This document shows positions 36,366 through 45,373 of a DNA stretch of 64,000 nucleotides, piece after piece; position 1 is the first letter of the stretch; each line of letters opens with the position of its first letter. The notes beneath the pieces were generated by a model. It worked only from the letters and a program-made list of their open reading frames with translations, did no database searches and was not told the origin of the DNA. The stretch comes from Pedobacter sp. ASV28 (GTDB taxonomy: Bacteria; Bacteroidota; Bacteroidia; Sphingobacteriales; Sphingobacteriaceae): the NCBI RefSeq assembly GCF_016428855.1, contig NZ_JAELTN010000007.1:1-64000 (forward strand). The letters run 5' to 3'. The translations under genes were made by a program, and so were the position numbers.

Positions 36366-37780
36366 TAATGAACGTTAAGCAAAAAACGATAAAAGGAGAG
36401 ATATCTGTTAAAGGAGTGGGCCTGCATACTGGAGCGAACGTTACTTTAACTTTTTGTCCAGCACCAGATAACCATGGATTTAAGTTTCAACGAGTGGATT
36501 TGCCGGGGCAACCAATTATCGATGCCGATTGTGATAACGTGACCGATACGGCCCGTGGCACAACGATTTCACAGGATGGAGCGAGTGTAAGTACGGTAGA
36601 ACACGTCATGGCCTCATTGGTAGGCATGGACCTAGACAATGTACTGATTAAGGTAGATGGACCTGAAACGCCAATTATGGATGGAAGCTCTATCAAATTT
36701 ATCGAAGTGTTAGAACAGGTTGGTACTGTACTACAGAATACGGATAGGGAATATTACACTATTCCGCATAATATCACTTATACAGAGCCAGATAGGAAAG
36801 TAGAGATTGTGGCCATGCCACTTGACGATTATAGGTTTACCTGTATGATCGATTATAATTCTCCGGTATTGGGAAGCCAGCATGCGGGAATTACGGCTAT
36901 AGAAGAATTCAAAAAAGAAATCGCTTCATGTCGTACTTTTTGCTTTTTGCATGAACTAGAATACCAGTTACAACATAACCTGATTAAAGGTGGAGACCTA
37001 AACAATGCGATCGTAATTGTTGATAAGGAAGTCACCCAAGAAGAATTGGCCCATTTGGCCAAAATATTTAATAGAGAAGAGATTGATGTGGCGCCACAGG
37101 GTATTTTAAATAATATGGAGTTGCGTTACCAAAATGAACCTGCCCGTCACAAATTACTGGATATGATCGGTGATTTGGCCTTGGTTGGTGTTCACCTAAA
37201 AGGACATATCATGGCCGCAAGGCCTGGACATGCCGCTAATGTGGCCTTTGCCAAAAAAATTAAGGCGGCCATGAGAAAAGAAAAAGGGAAGAAAAAGGTT
37301 AACGTTTACGATGTAAACGCCAAGCCTATATATGATATCACCCAAATTATGGATATCCTCCCACATAGGCAGCCCTTTTTGTTTGTAGATAAAGTATTAG
37401 AGCTTACTAAGACGCATGTGGTGGGGGTGAAGAATGTAACCATGAACGAAGAGTTCTTTAAAGGACATTTTCCTGGTGCACCTGTTTTTCCTGGCGTTAT
37501 CCAGATAGAAGCGATGGCACAAACAGGTGGTATATTGGTTTTAAGTACGGTGCCTGACCCTAAAAATTATTTGACCTACTTTTTAAAAATAGATAATGTT
37601 CGCTTTAGGGCCCAAGTGCAGCCTGGCGATACGATCGTTTTCAGATGTGACTTAATGGAGCCTATACGCAGAGGTATTGCTCAGATGAAGGGCGTAGGAA
37701 TGGTTGGAGAAAAAGTAGTAGTAGAAGCAGAAATGATGGCTCAAATTGTAAAAGTAAAAGAAAGCGATACCCCAAAATGA
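36362..37780 (+). CDS. lpxC-fabZ: Bifunctional UDP-3-O-acyl-GlcNAc deacetylase / 3-hydroxyacyl-ACP dehydratase
   Basis: A natural fusion of LpxC (residues 1 to about 310) and FabZ (about 320-472), typical for Bacteroidota. The LpxC part has VGLHTG, the zinc ligands EHVMASL and [12 protein letters not shown], and the catalytic [13 protein letters not shown] region. The FabZ part has [26 protein letters not shown] (catalytic His) and [10 protein letters not shown] (catalytic Glu). LpxC is the committed lipid A step, and FabZ dehydrates 3-hydroxyacyl-ACP, competing for the LpxA/LpxD substrate. ATG at 36362 overlaps the lpxD stop; ATG at 36368 is an alternative start. Confidence 0.97.
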   Translation: MIMNVKQKTIKGEISVKGVGLHTGANVTLTFCPAPDNHGFKFQRVDLPGQPIIDADCDNVTDTARGTTISQDGASVSTVEHVMASLVGMDLDNVLIKVDGPETPIMDGSSIKFIEVLEQVGTVLQNTDREYYTIPHNITYTEPDRKVEIVAMPLDDYRFTCMIDYNSPVLGSQHAGITAIEEFKKEIASCRTFCFLHELEYQLQHNLIKGGDLNNAIVIVDKEVTQEELAHLAKIFNREEIDVAPQGILNNMELRYQNEPARHKLLDMIGDLALVGVHLKGHIMAARPGHAANVAFAKKIKAAMRKEKGKKKVNVYDVNAKPIYDITQIMDILPHRQPFLFVDKVLELTKTHVVGVKNVTMNEEFFKGHFPGAPVFPGVIQIEAMAQTGGILVLSTVPDPKNYLTYFLKIDNVRFRAQVQPGDTIVFRCDLMEPIRRGIAQMKGVGMVGEKVVVEAEMMAQIVKVKESDTPK

Positions 37781-38562
37781 TACAACCCCTAGCATATATT
37801 CACCCACAGGCAAAAATAGCTGATAATGTAGTAGTAGAGCCGTTTGCGGTCATACATAAAGATGTAGAAATTGGAGAAGGAACTTGGATAGGATCCAACG
37901 TAGTGGTCATGGACGGAGCTCGAATTGGCAAAAACTGTCGTATTTTTCCTGGATCTGTAATTTCTGGCATTCCACAAGATTTAAAATTTGCCGGCGAGGT
38001 GACCACTGCCGAAATTGGAGATAATACGACCATTCGTGAGTGTGTTACCATTAATAGGGGGACCAAGGACAAATGGAAAACCGTTGTGGGAAGCAATTGC
38101 CTGATCCAAGCCTATTCGCATATTGCACACGATTGTTTGGTAGGTAATAATTGTATTTTTTCCAATAGCACTACCTTAGCTGGACATATTACCATTGGTG
38201 ATTATGTAGTCTTGGCAGGCCTGGTGGCTATCCACCAATTTGTTAAAGTTGGGTCACATGCATTTGTAACAGGGGGGTCTTTAGTACGCAAGGATGTACC
38301 TCCTTATGTAAAGGCCGCCAGAGAACCGCTTTCTTATGTGGGAATTAACTCTGTAGGACTTCGAAGAAGAGGCTTTTCTTCAGAGCAGATCAACGAAATT
38401 CAGGAAATTTACCGAGTGCTTTTTGTGAAGAACAACAACGTTACTAAAGCGCTTGATATGATCGAAGCAGAATTTCAGCCAACAGAGATCAGGGATGAAA
38501 TTGTTGATTTCATTCGTAATTCTAATAGGGGTGTAATGAAGGGCTTTGGCTCAGGTAGTTGA
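37777..38562 (+). CDS. lpxA: Acyl-ACP--UDP-N-acetylglucosamine O-acyltransferase
   Basis: LpxA catalyses the first lipid A step, moving a 3-hydroxyacyl chain to UDP-GlcNAc. The 261-residue protein is a hexapeptide beta-helix with the catalytic site AYSHIAHDC (His115/His118), SGIPQDLKF (UDP site) and the C-terminal helical domain beginning SVGLRRRGFS. It overlaps lpxC-fabZ by four bases. Confidence 0.97.
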   Translation: MIQPLAYIHPQAKIADNVVVEPFAVIHKDVEIGEGTWIGSNVVVMDGARIGKNCRIFPGSVISGIPQDLKFAGEVTTAEIGDNTTIRECVTINRGTKDKWKTVVGSNCLIQAYSHIAHDCLVGNNCIFSNSTTLAGHITIGDYVVLAGLVAIHQFVKVGSHAFVTGGSLVRKDVPPYVKAAREPLSYVGINSVGLRRRGFSSEQINEIQEIYRVLFVKNNNVTKALDMIEAEFQPTEIRDEIVDFIRNSNRGVMKGFGSGS

Positions 38563-38568
38563 TGAGCA

Positions 38569-39183
38569 ATGCAGATTAGCCTTGAAAATGTAGGAAGAAG
38601 GTTTAATAAAGAATGGATTTTTAGAAGCCTAAGCTATACATTTGATAGCGGGCAACGATATGCCATTCTTGGGCCAAATGGTTCTGGAAAATCTACTTTT
38701 TTAAGTGTAGCGTTGGGAAGCTTGACTCCCTCAGAAGGAAAAATCAGATACGCCCAACAAAAGGAGATTCTGACCGAAGATATTTTCGCCTACATTAGTT
38801 TTGCTGCCCCATACCTAGATTTGATAGAAGAGTTTACCCTGCAAGAGACCATTGATTTCCATTTTAGGTTTAAGCCATATAGTCAAGGACTTAATGCTGC
38901 TGCAGTTTTAGATATACTTAATCTCAATAAGGCAGAAGACAAGGCATTAAAGTACTTTTCTTCTGGAATGAAACAGCGAACAAAATTGGCCTTGGCTTGT
39001 TGTGCCGATACGCCTATCCTGATATTAGATGAACCTACTTCCAATCTGGATACACAGGGCACCGATTGGTATTTGGGCCTAATAGAAAAATTTGCAAATG
39101 ATAAGTTGGTGATCGTAGGTTCAAACCAAAAACACGAATACGATTTCTGTGATCATGAGTTAAATATTACCAACTATAAGTAA
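38569..39183 (+). CDS. ABC transporter ATP-binding protein without adjacent permease
   Basis: A 204-residue single nucleotide-binding domain: Walker A LGPNGSGKST, Q-loop region YISFAAP, a somewhat unusual signature FSSGMKQRTK, and Walker B ILILDEPTSNLD. An earlier ATG at 38562 is in another frame and stops at once, so 38569 is the start. It is next to lpxA (6-base gap), and this pairing suggests a link to lipid or envelope export, but no membrane subunit is nearby. Confidence 0.85.
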   Translation: MQISLENVGRRFNKEWIFRSLSYTFDSGQRYAILGPNGSGKSTFLSVALGSLTPSEGKIRYAQQKEILTEDIFAYISFAAPYLDLIEEFTLQETIDFHFRFKPYSQGLNAAAVLDILNLNKAEDKALKYFSSGMKQRTKLALACCADTPILILDEPTSNLDTQGTDWYLGLIEKFANDKLVIVGSNQKHEYDFCDHELNITNYK

Positions 39184-39260
39184 AAATGCTCTTATAAAAA
39201 CACAGAAATGTGCCTTTAAAGTGAATAAAAGCACATTTAAAAAATATTTGAAAATCACTA

Positions 39261-39291
39261 TTGTTTAATTAAAAAATAGTCTATACCTTTG
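39261..39291 (+). promoter_or_regulatory. Promoter of the first EF-P gene
   Basis: TTG (39261-39263), 20 bases, TACCTTTG (39284-39291): a full match to the Bacteroidota primary promoter. It lies 45 bases upstream of the ATG at 39337. Confidence 0.7.
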
Positions 39292-39336
39292 CGCCACGAA
39301 ATAAGGGCTCAGATAGTAGGCGCAAATTTCAAAAAA

Positions 39337-39897
39337 ATGGCAAAAGCATCTGATATTAAAAATGGAAATATTCTTCGCTTTAACGGAGAATTGACACAGG
39401 TAGAAGAATTTATTCACCGTACTCCAGGTAATTTAAGAGCTTTCTATCAAGCTAAAATGCGTAACGTAAAAACAGGAAAACTTGTTGAGTACCGTTTCCG
39501 CGTTGATGAAGAGGTAGAGATTTGTCGTGTAGAAACCAATGATTATCAATATTTATATGAAGATGGTAATTATTTGGTGGTAATGGATAATACCAGTTAT
39601 GAGCAATTCAACATCCCTAAATTTTTGTTTGGTGATGGGGTAAAGTTCTTAAAAGAAGGCATGAATGTGATCATTGCTTTTGAAAGCGAGGAGCCAATTA
39701 TGGCGCAAACACCTTCGCACGTGGAATTGGAAATTACCTACACTGAGCCAGCGGTTAAGGGTAACACTTCTACCAATGCATTAAAATATGCAACAGTAGA
39801 AACAGGTGTAGAAATAAAAGTCCCAATGTTTATCAATCAGGGCGATAAAGTGAAGATTGATACACGTACAGGAGACTATATAGAAAGAGTAAAATAA
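39337..39897 (+). CDS. efp: Elongation factor P, paralogue 1 (Asn at the tip position)
   Basis: EF-P enters the ribosomal E site and relieves stalling at proline stretches. The 186-residue protein has the three EF-P beta-barrel domains. The domain-I tip loop reads HRTPGNLRAF: Asn32 stands where modified Lys34 of E. coli EF-P (PGKG) would be, with Arg34 two residues on. An in-frame ATG at 39289 lies at the -7 promoter element, so 39337 (MAKASDIKNG) is the start. A second EF-P gene follows with a PGKGG tip. Confidence 0.95.
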   Translation: MAKASDIKNGNILRFNGELTQVEEFIHRTPGNLRAFYQAKMRNVKTGKLVEYRFRVDEEVEICRVETNDYQYLYEDGNYLVVMDNTSYEQFNIPKFLFGDGVKFLKEGMNVIIAFESEEPIMAQTPSHVELEITYTEPAVKGNTSTNALKYATVETGVEIKVPMFINQGDKVKIDTRTGDYIERVK

Positions 39898-39932
39898 ATT
39901 TTCATAGTTTAGTTTTAGGTTTAGGTTGATTG

Positions 39933-39967
39933 TGGCTTCGGAGTGGTTCCCGAAGCCATCTTTTTTT
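39933..39967 (+). terminator. Intrinsic terminator between the EF-P genes
   Basis: TGGCTTCGG (39933-39941) pairs with CCGAAGCCA (39950-39958), followed by TCTTTTTTT. The two EF-P genes are therefore probably transcribed largely independently. Confidence 0.75.
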
Positions 39968-40037
39968 ATGATAAATTTTGAAATTGTTTTACTTTGCGGT
40001 TTCAAAAATAAAAAAAACCTAAAATATAATAATAGTA

Positions 40038-40598
40038 ATGGCAAAAGCATCAGAAATAAAGACAGGTAATATTCTTCGAGTTAATAACGAATTAGTTACT
40101 GTTGATGAGTGGAATCACCGCACGCCGGGTAAAGGTGGCGCTTTTTACACAGGAAAATTTCGTAACATTAAAACAGGTAGGATAGTTGAGGCACGTATGA
40201 ATACCGATGAGGCCGTTGAGATTTGCCGTGTAGAAACAAACGATTACCAATACTTGTACGAAGATGGTGATTATTTAGTGATCATGGATAACGAAAGCTA
40301 CGAACAGTTTAACGTTTCAAAAGAACTTTTTGGCAATGCAATAAAATTCTTAAAAGAAGGAATGAGCGTGTTGGTTTCTATGGAAAGTGATGAACCTATT
40401 ATGGCGCAATTGCCAAACTTTGCTGAATTTGAAATTACATATTCGGAACCTGCGGTAAAAGGAGATACTTCTACAAATGCATTAAAAGCAGCAACGCTTG
40501 AAAATGGCATAGAGGTCAGGGTTCCTTTGTTTGTAAACCAGGGAGATAGAATCAAAATTGACACGCGTACGGGAGAGTATGTAGAGCGTGTTAAATAG
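40038..40598 (+). CDS. efp: Elongation factor P, paralogue 2 (Lys at the tip position)
   Basis: The 186-residue product is collinear and very similar to the upstream EF-P (shared MAKAS-IK-GNILR, VETNDYQYLYEDG, VKG-TSTNALK-AT). Its tip loop is HRTPGKGGAF with Lys32 at the usual modification position. This is the canonical form of the pair. The modification enzymes EpmA/EpmB or YmfI are not in the window. A terminator separates it from paralogue 1. Confidence 0.95.
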   Translation: MAKASEIKTGNILRVNNELVTVDEWNHRTPGKGGAFYTGKFRNIKTGRIVEARMNTDEAVEICRVETNDYQYLYEDGDYLVIMDNESYEQFNVSKELFGNAIKFLKEGMSVLVSMESDEPIMAQLPNFAEFEITYSEPAVKGDTSTNALKAATLENGIEVRVPLFVNQGDRIKIDTRTGEYVERVK

Positions 40599-40624
40599 GC
40601 TAAATTAATCTAAAATATATACCG

Positions 40625-40657
40625 ATGGCTTTGGATAGATTTCTAGAGCCATTTTTT
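40625..40657 (+). terminator. Intrinsic terminator after the second EF-P gene
   Basis: ATGGCTTTGGA (40625-40635) pairs with TCTAGAGCCAT (40642-40652) with two G-U pairs, followed by TTTTT. Confidence 0.6.
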
Positions 40658-40731
40658 ATAACTTAGTATTTCCAAAATATTATCCTGATCGTAGCAAAGG
40701 GGTCTATTGTAAATTATTCAGTAACTAAGGA

Positions 40732-41307
40732 TTGGCAAATAAATCAACCATCAGAAAACAGGTTTTGCATCAGAGGAAATTTTTATCTGACGATGAATTT
40801 TTGGCACTAAACCAATTGTTGTTGGCGCAGTTTAAAACGCTTGATTTTTCAGAGATAGCGAGTATCCACGTTTTTCTGCCCATCGTTAAAAAAAGGGAGC
40901 CCGATACTTTTCTTTTGATCGATTGGTTAGAGAAAAACCACCCAGAAATTAACATTATAATTCCTAAATCCGATTTCGAAAACCATAGCTTGACCCATCA
41001 TCTTTATATAGGTAGGGAAAATTTGGAAGTCAATGAATATCATATCCCAGAACCTAAGCAGGAAAAGGTTTATTTGGGCAACATTGATATGGTGCTGGTT
41101 CCATTGCTGGCTTTTGATAAAAGAGGCTATCGAGTGGGTTATGGAAAGGGCTTCTATGATCGTTTTTTATCGGGTATTAAAACCAAAAAAGTGGGAATAT
41201 CATTTTTTGGGCCAATAGATGAGATTATTGATGTACATTTAAATGATATTAGGTTGGATGTTTGCATTACCCCAGATCAAATTTATAGATTTGGGCACTC
41301 AACTTGA
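40732..41307 (+). CDS. 5-formyltetrahydrofolate cyclo-ligase
   Basis: The enzyme uses ATP to turn 5-formyl-THF into 5,10-methenyl-THF, recycling a folate storage form. The 191-residue product has the N-terminal KSTIRKQVLHQR, the substrate-binding FLPIVKKREPDT and the family signature GYRVGYGKGFYDRFL. The start is TTG at 40732; no ATG is available near it. Confidence 0.93.
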   Translation: MANKSTIRKQVLHQRKFLSDDEFLALNQLLLAQFKTLDFSEIASIHVFLPIVKKREPDTFLLIDWLEKNHPEINIIIPKSDFENHSLTHHLYIGRENLEVNEYHIPEPKQEKVYLGNIDMVLVPLLAFDKRGYRVGYGKGFYDRFLSGIKTKKVGISFFGPIDEIIDVHLNDIRLDVCITPDQIYRFGHST

Positions 41308-41334
41308 ACCAATACCATCTCAATATGATTAGCA

Positions 41335-41496
41335 ATGGAAAAGGATTTTAAGATTATTACGGCAAAACAGTACGAAGAGACAATGATTGCTATTTTTGAA
41401 ATGCAGGAACAAGAAGAGCCCTTAACAGCAGAGCAGTTAACAGAAATGGAACTGATGACTAAGGCCGCGCAACGTTACGAGGATGAGGAGCTTTAA
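41335..41496 (+). CDS. Small protein resembling the N-terminal part of HigA-type antitoxins
   Basis: A 53-residue ORF beginning ATGGAAAAGGATTTTAAG. Its sequence (KIITAKQYEETMIAIFEMQ, LTAEQLTEMELMTKAAQRYE) follows the pattern of the helical N-terminus of COG5499/HigA-type regulators, YEx3lx-I-eLx...e-eLelL-xlieaYE. The HTH half is absent and no HigB toxin is adjacent. It overlaps the 3-prime end of hutG by 38 bases tail to tail. It could be a free-standing small helical protein or the stub of a lost antitoxin. Confidence 0.5.
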   Translation: MEKDFKIITAKQYEETMIAIFEMQEQEEPLTAEQLTEMELMTKAAQRYEDEEL

Positions 41497-42484
41497 TAAA
41501 GTCGCTGATCAAATAAGCAATTGTTTTGCCAATTAAGAGGTCGGTGCTGCCATTTTCCGATATAGAAGCACCTTCGCAGATGTGCAGATAATCAAAACAC
41601 CTGGCATTGGATAAAATGATGTTTCGTATATCGTTTAGTGAAAAACCGGATGGGGTAGCTGCACTTGCCAATACATGAACGATACTATCGAGATCAATTT
41701 CCAAGCCCAATGGAGATTTTAAGCCGTCTAAAAGCATTTCGAACTGTTTTTGGGTATTAGTGTCACTTCTCAAAAGATCGTCAAAATACAAGGCCTGAAT
41801 GTTGTCGTTATGGTTAATGTAATCAACTAGGGAGTTGCTGGCGTAATTTTGATGCAGCCCGAAAATCCGATACTGATCCAAAAAACCATTTTCGATGGCA
41901 TAACTAAAGCCATTACCGCTATGTCGCCCTTCTTTGGTATGTCGTAAATCGGCGTGCGCATCGATGTTGAGCACATTTATTTTTACTTTTTTAGCTAAAG
42001 ATACGCCCTTAATAATGGGGTAGGCATTATTGTGCCCGCCGCCAATAATAATGGGTATTTTCCCTGTCAAACCGATTTGTTCAATAAGCCAATAGACCGA
42101 ATTGTCTAGTTGCTCCACAGCATTTCTTAATTCATTTATATTAACGTCTATTGGCTTTGGAATTTCAAATTCGCCCAAGACCAAAATATTATCACCATCT
42201 AAAAAAGGATTTTGCTGCAAATTCAAAAACGCTTTTAAGGCTGGCCGCCATGCGGTATCTGCCCCACCAATTCCGTAATTTGCCCTTACGCCAATGTCTT
42301 CGGGTATTCCTATAAGGACAAATTTTGCGGTCGATCGTTTGAGCACCTCAATAGCGATCGTTTTTTCCTTTTTTTCTTCAAATGGGCAATATACCTGCAC
42401 TTTTTCGCCCAATTTGGTCTCCCCATCGCGTTGGCTTATATAGGACAGAATATCATCCTGTGAAAATATCTTAAAGCTGATCAT
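41459..42484 (-). CDS. hutG: Formimidoylglutamase-like ureohydrolase
   Basis: A 341-residue arginase-superfamily enzyme: metal motifs GGGHNNAYP, NIDAHADLR and GLEIDLDSI bind the two Mn ions. Position next to hutI points to hydrolysis of N-formimidoyl-glutamate to glutamate and formamide, the last step of one histidine degradation route. It starts inside hutI (14-base overlap). hutH and hutU are not in the window. Confidence 0.85.
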   Translation of the reverse strand: MISFKIFSQDDILSYISQRDGETKLGEKVQVYCPFEEKKEKTIAIEVLKRSTAKFVLIGIPEDIGVRANYGIGGADTAWRPALKAFLNLQQNPFLDGDNILVLGEFEIPKPIDVNINELRNAVEQLDNSVYWLIEQIGLTGKIPIIIGGGHNNAYPIIKGVSLAKKVKINVLNIDAHADLRHTKEGRHSGNGFSYAIENGFLDQYRIFGLHQNYASNSLVDYINHNDNIQALYFDDLLRSDTNTQKQFEMLLDGLKSPLGLEIDLDSIVHVLASAATPSGFSLNDIRNIILSNARCFDYLHICEGASISENGSTDLLIGKTIAYLISDFIKAPHPRNVARP

Positions 42485-43712
42485 GATAAATTTCTCCGTT
42501 TAAAATTACCGTTTCCACTTGGCTCTGGCCAAAGCTATAAGGCAAATAGGCCAAAGATGTCATGGGCCGAGTTATAAAAAGATTTGCTTTTTTCCCTATG
42601 GCAATACTGCCTACTTGATCGCTTAGTTCCATGGCGGCCGCTCCGTTAATTGTGGCTGCATTGATGGCTTGCTCTGGTGTCATCTTCAATTTGATACAGC
42701 CCAGAGAAACCACAAAATTCATGTTCCCTGATGGCGTAGAACCTGGATTGTAATCACTGGCCAACGCTATAATTGCATTGCTGTTAATAAGACCTTTGGC
42801 ATTGGCGAAGGGAATATTGATGTAAAAGGAACACGAGGGCAATAAAGTGGCAATGGTGTTGCTCTTACTTAACGCTAGCAGCACGTTTTCATCAGTTTCT
42901 TCTAAGTGGTCTACAGAAACCGCATTGTGTTTTATACCCAATTCTACAGCTCCTGAGCTAGATAACTGATTGGCATGTATTTTTGGTTTTAAACCATAAT
43001 TGGCCGCTGCGGTTAAAATTTGCCCCGTTTCTTCGTTGGAGAAGAAGCCTTTTTCGCAAAAAACGTCTATATAATCGGCTAAGTTTTCTGCCGCTACCTT
43101 GGGCAAAAGCTCGTTGATAATTAAATCGATATAGCCTTGGTGATTATTCTTAAATTCTGCCGGATAAGCATGAGCAGCCAATAAGGTAGCTTTAATTGGG
43201 ATTGGAAACGCGGCTTTCAGTCGTTTGATTACCCTCAGCATTTTCAATTCGCTTTCTACAGATAATCCATAGCCGCTTTTAATTTCTATAGCGCCGGTGC
43301 CTTGTCTTATCATATCCGTTAAGCGAATACTGGCACTTTTGAAAAGTTCTTCTTCTGTAGCTTTTTGCAATTTGTTTGCGGAGTTTAATATGCCCCCTCC
43401 TGCTGCTGCAATTTCTTCGTAGGTTTTTCCTGCAATTTTTAGGGCAAACTCTTCCTCTCTAGGTGCCGCAAAAACAATATGCGTATGACTATCACACCAA
43501 GAAGGAAAAACGAAACGGCCATCTGCACTTAATTCGTGACCAGTCTCAAATTTGGGCAGATTTTGCATCAGACCAAAGTCTTTAATCAAACCATCTTCTA
43601 ACAACAACCAAGCATTTTCTAAAAAGGGAAGCTGGTTTAATTCGCTACCGCGAAGAAAAAGCTTTTCTTTTGGGTGAACACCGATAAGCGCTTTGATGTG
43701 GGTGATTAGCAT
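42471..43712 (-). CDS. hutI: Imidazolonepropionase
   Basis: HutI opens imidazolone-5-propionate to N-formimidoyl-glutamate. The 413-residue amidohydrolase has the metal site CDSHTHIVFAAPREEEF, the AAGGGILNSANKLQKA loop, EIKSGYGLS, AHAYPAEF, KIHANQLSSSGAVELG, SVDHLEETDE and ASDYNPGSTPSGNM, all standard for HutI. It is the upstream gene of a hutI-hutG pair with a 14-base overlap. Confidence 0.95.
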   Translation of the reverse strand: MLITHIKALIGVHPKEKLFLRGSELNQLPFLENAWLLLEDGLIKDFGLMQNLPKFETGHELSADGRFVFPSWCDSHTHIVFAAPREEEFALKIAGKTYEEIAAAGGGILNSANKLQKATEEELFKSASIRLTDMIRQGTGAIEIKSGYGLSVESELKMLRVIKRLKAAFPIPIKATLLAAHAYPAEFKNNHQGYIDLIINELLPKVAAENLADYIDVFCEKGFFSNEETGQILTAAANYGLKPKIHANQLSSSGAVELGIKHNAVSVDHLEETDENVLLALSKSNTIATLLPSCSFYINIPFANAKGLINSNAIIALASDYNPGSTPSGNMNFVVSLGCIKLKMTPEQAINAATINGAAAMELSDQVGSIAIGKKANLFITRPMTSLAYLPYSFGQSQVETVILNGEIYHDQL

Positions 43713-43720
43713 GGTCGGTT

Positions 43721-43780
43721 AATTGTTTAAATCGTAAAATTGGTTAAATTGTTTGGTACAGTTAAGCCGTTTAAACAATT
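43721..43780. repeat. Inverted repeat in the hutI upstream region
   Basis: AATTGTTTAAA (43721-43731) is mirrored by TTTAAACAATT (43770-43780), and a related AAATTGTTTGG lies between them at about 43747. The block lies between the xth stop and the hutI start, so it could be a hutI operator or an xth/hutI transcription boundary. Its composition (GTTAA/GTTTAA blocks) resembles degenerate simple repeats. Confidence 0.3.
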
Positions 43781-43792
43781 CACCAGTTAACC

Positions 43793-44560
43793 TTATTCTA
43801 TTTCCAATAAAACTGGACAATGGTCGCTATGTAATGCATCTGGTAAAATGCGCACGTTCTTCAAGCGGCTTTCCAATTCTCGGGTGGTTAAATGATAATC
43901 GATACGCCAGCCTAAATTCTTTCCCCTTGCGCCTGCACGATAGCTCCACCAAGTGTAATGGTGTGGATCTTGGTTAAAATGTCGGAAGGAGTCGATGAAA
44001 CCATTATTGATGAAAATTTCCATCCATTCTCTTTCTTCTGGCAAGAAGCCAGAAGAGTTGGCATTTGATTTTGGGTTATGGATATCTATTGCCTTATGAC
44101 AGATGTTATAGTCGCCAGAAATGATCAGTTTTGGGTGTTCTTTTTTTAGGTTTTCAATATAACCGTCAAAGAAGCGCATGAACTCATATTTTTTGGTCTG
44201 CCTTTCATCGCCGCTAGAGCCAGAGGGCATATACAGGCTCATTAGGGAAAAATCATCAAAATCAGCCCTCAAGATCCTGCCTTCTGCATCAATCCATTGT
44301 TCGCCACAGCCATATTCTACATGGTTAGGCTTTATTTTGCTAAGAATGGCCACACCACTATATCCTTTTTTCTCTGCTGGGAACCAATAGTGGTGATAGC
44401 CCAAATGCTCAATGAGGGCAATAACTTCGGGGATCTGCTCCTTTAGTGCTTTTACTTCTTGTAAACAAACCATATCGGCATCGGTTGCCTGTAGCCAGTT
44501 AAACAAACCTTTTGTAGAGGCGGCACGTATGCCATTAACGTTATAAGATATAATTTTCAT
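43793..44560 (-). CDS. xth: Exodeoxyribonuclease III family AP endonuclease
   Basis: A base-excision repair nuclease of 255 residues: MKIISYNVNGIRAA, CLQEVKA (metal Glu), SLYMPSGSSGDERQTKKYEFM, ISGDYNICHKAIDIHNPK (catalytic Asp-Asn), RIDYHLTT and SDHCPVLLEIE (catalytic Asp-His). It overlaps the cyclophilin gene by four bases (ATGA). Confidence 0.93.
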   Translation of the reverse strand: MKIISYNVNGIRAASTKGLFNWLQATDADMVCLQEVKALKEQIPEVIALIEHLGYHHYWFPAEKKGYSGVAILSKIKPNHVEYGCGEQWIDAEGRILRADFDDFSLMSLYMPSGSSGDERQTKKYEFMRFFDGYIENLKKEHPKLIISGDYNICHKAIDIHNPKSNANSSGFLPEEREWMEIFINNGFIDSFRHFNQDPHHYTWWSYRAGARGKNLGWRIDYHLTTRELESRLKNVRILPDALHSDHCPVLLEIE

Positions 44561-45258
44561 TTCTTTATAGCTGCTTTCTTTAATTCTTTTTCCAGTTTTT
44601 TTGCTTCTCTTTTCTTTAGGATAGTAACCGTCATCACTACATCTTCTTTTGGCCTGTTGGCATTTCCTGTTTCTACATTGGCAATACTGTCAACCATTTC
44701 AATTCCTTTAACTATTTCGCCGTAAGCGGTATAAGACTGATCTAGATGTGGCGTGCCGCCAATGGTTTTATAAACCTCTCGTTGATAGGCCGGAATTTTG
44801 TGTTTCAGCCTGTTCTGTTCCACCAAATCTAATTGTTCATCGGTGAATATTTTGCCTTGTACCAAGTAAAACTGGCTTCCACTTGAAGCCTTTTCGGGAT
44901 TGTTGTCTCTTGCTGCGGCAAGTACGCCTTTTTTATGGAACAGGCTGTCTCGAAACTCGGCAGGAACGGTATAGCCTGGCCCGCCATTACCCAGCATGGA
45001 TTCGGAAGTGGTGTTTTTTGAATCGGGATCGCCTCCCTGGATCATGAAATCCTTAATTACCCGGTGAAAAATAGTCCCATTATAGAAACCTTCTTTGGCT
45101 AGTTTTAAAAAATTATCGCGATGCAAAGGCGTCTCATTATAAAGCCTAATGATACATTCGCCTTTTAAGGTGTTGATTTTTACATACTGATATTTAGGCT
45201 TGGCAGCATAAGTAAAACTGCAGCAGAATAAGGCACAGATGAGTAGAAATTTCTTCAT
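44557..45258 (-). CDS. Exported cyclophilin-type peptidyl-prolyl isomerase
   Basis: A 233-residue protein with a signal peptide (ending TYAA near 19). Its cyclophilin domain shows FHRVIKDFMIQGGDP, GGPGYTVPAEF, KGVLAAARDNNPEKASSGSQFYL and an AYGEIVKGIEMVDSIA end. It should help periplasmic or outer-membrane protein folding. The C-terminus is Lys-rich. It is transcribed ahead of xth. Confidence 0.92.
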   Translation of the reverse strand: MKKFLLICALFCCSFTYAAKPKYQYVKINTLKGECIIRLYNETPLHRDNFLKLAKEGFYNGTIFHRVIKDFMIQGGDPDSKNTTSESMLGNGGPGYTVPAEFRDSLFHKKGVLAAARDNNPEKASSGSQFYLVQGKIFTDEQLDLVEQNRLKHKIPAYQREVYKTIGGTPHLDQSYTAYGEIVKGIEMVDSIANVETGNANRPKEDVVMTVTILKKREAKKLEKELKKAAIKK

Positions 45259-45373
45259 AATGAAAGATGAATTTCTGCTAAGTTATCTAAAAATTGCAAC
45301 TCATTGTCTAAGTAAAGTTGAATTATTACTTATGGTTTTAGCTTCAACAAATAATTATCTACTTTAGTGAAGA

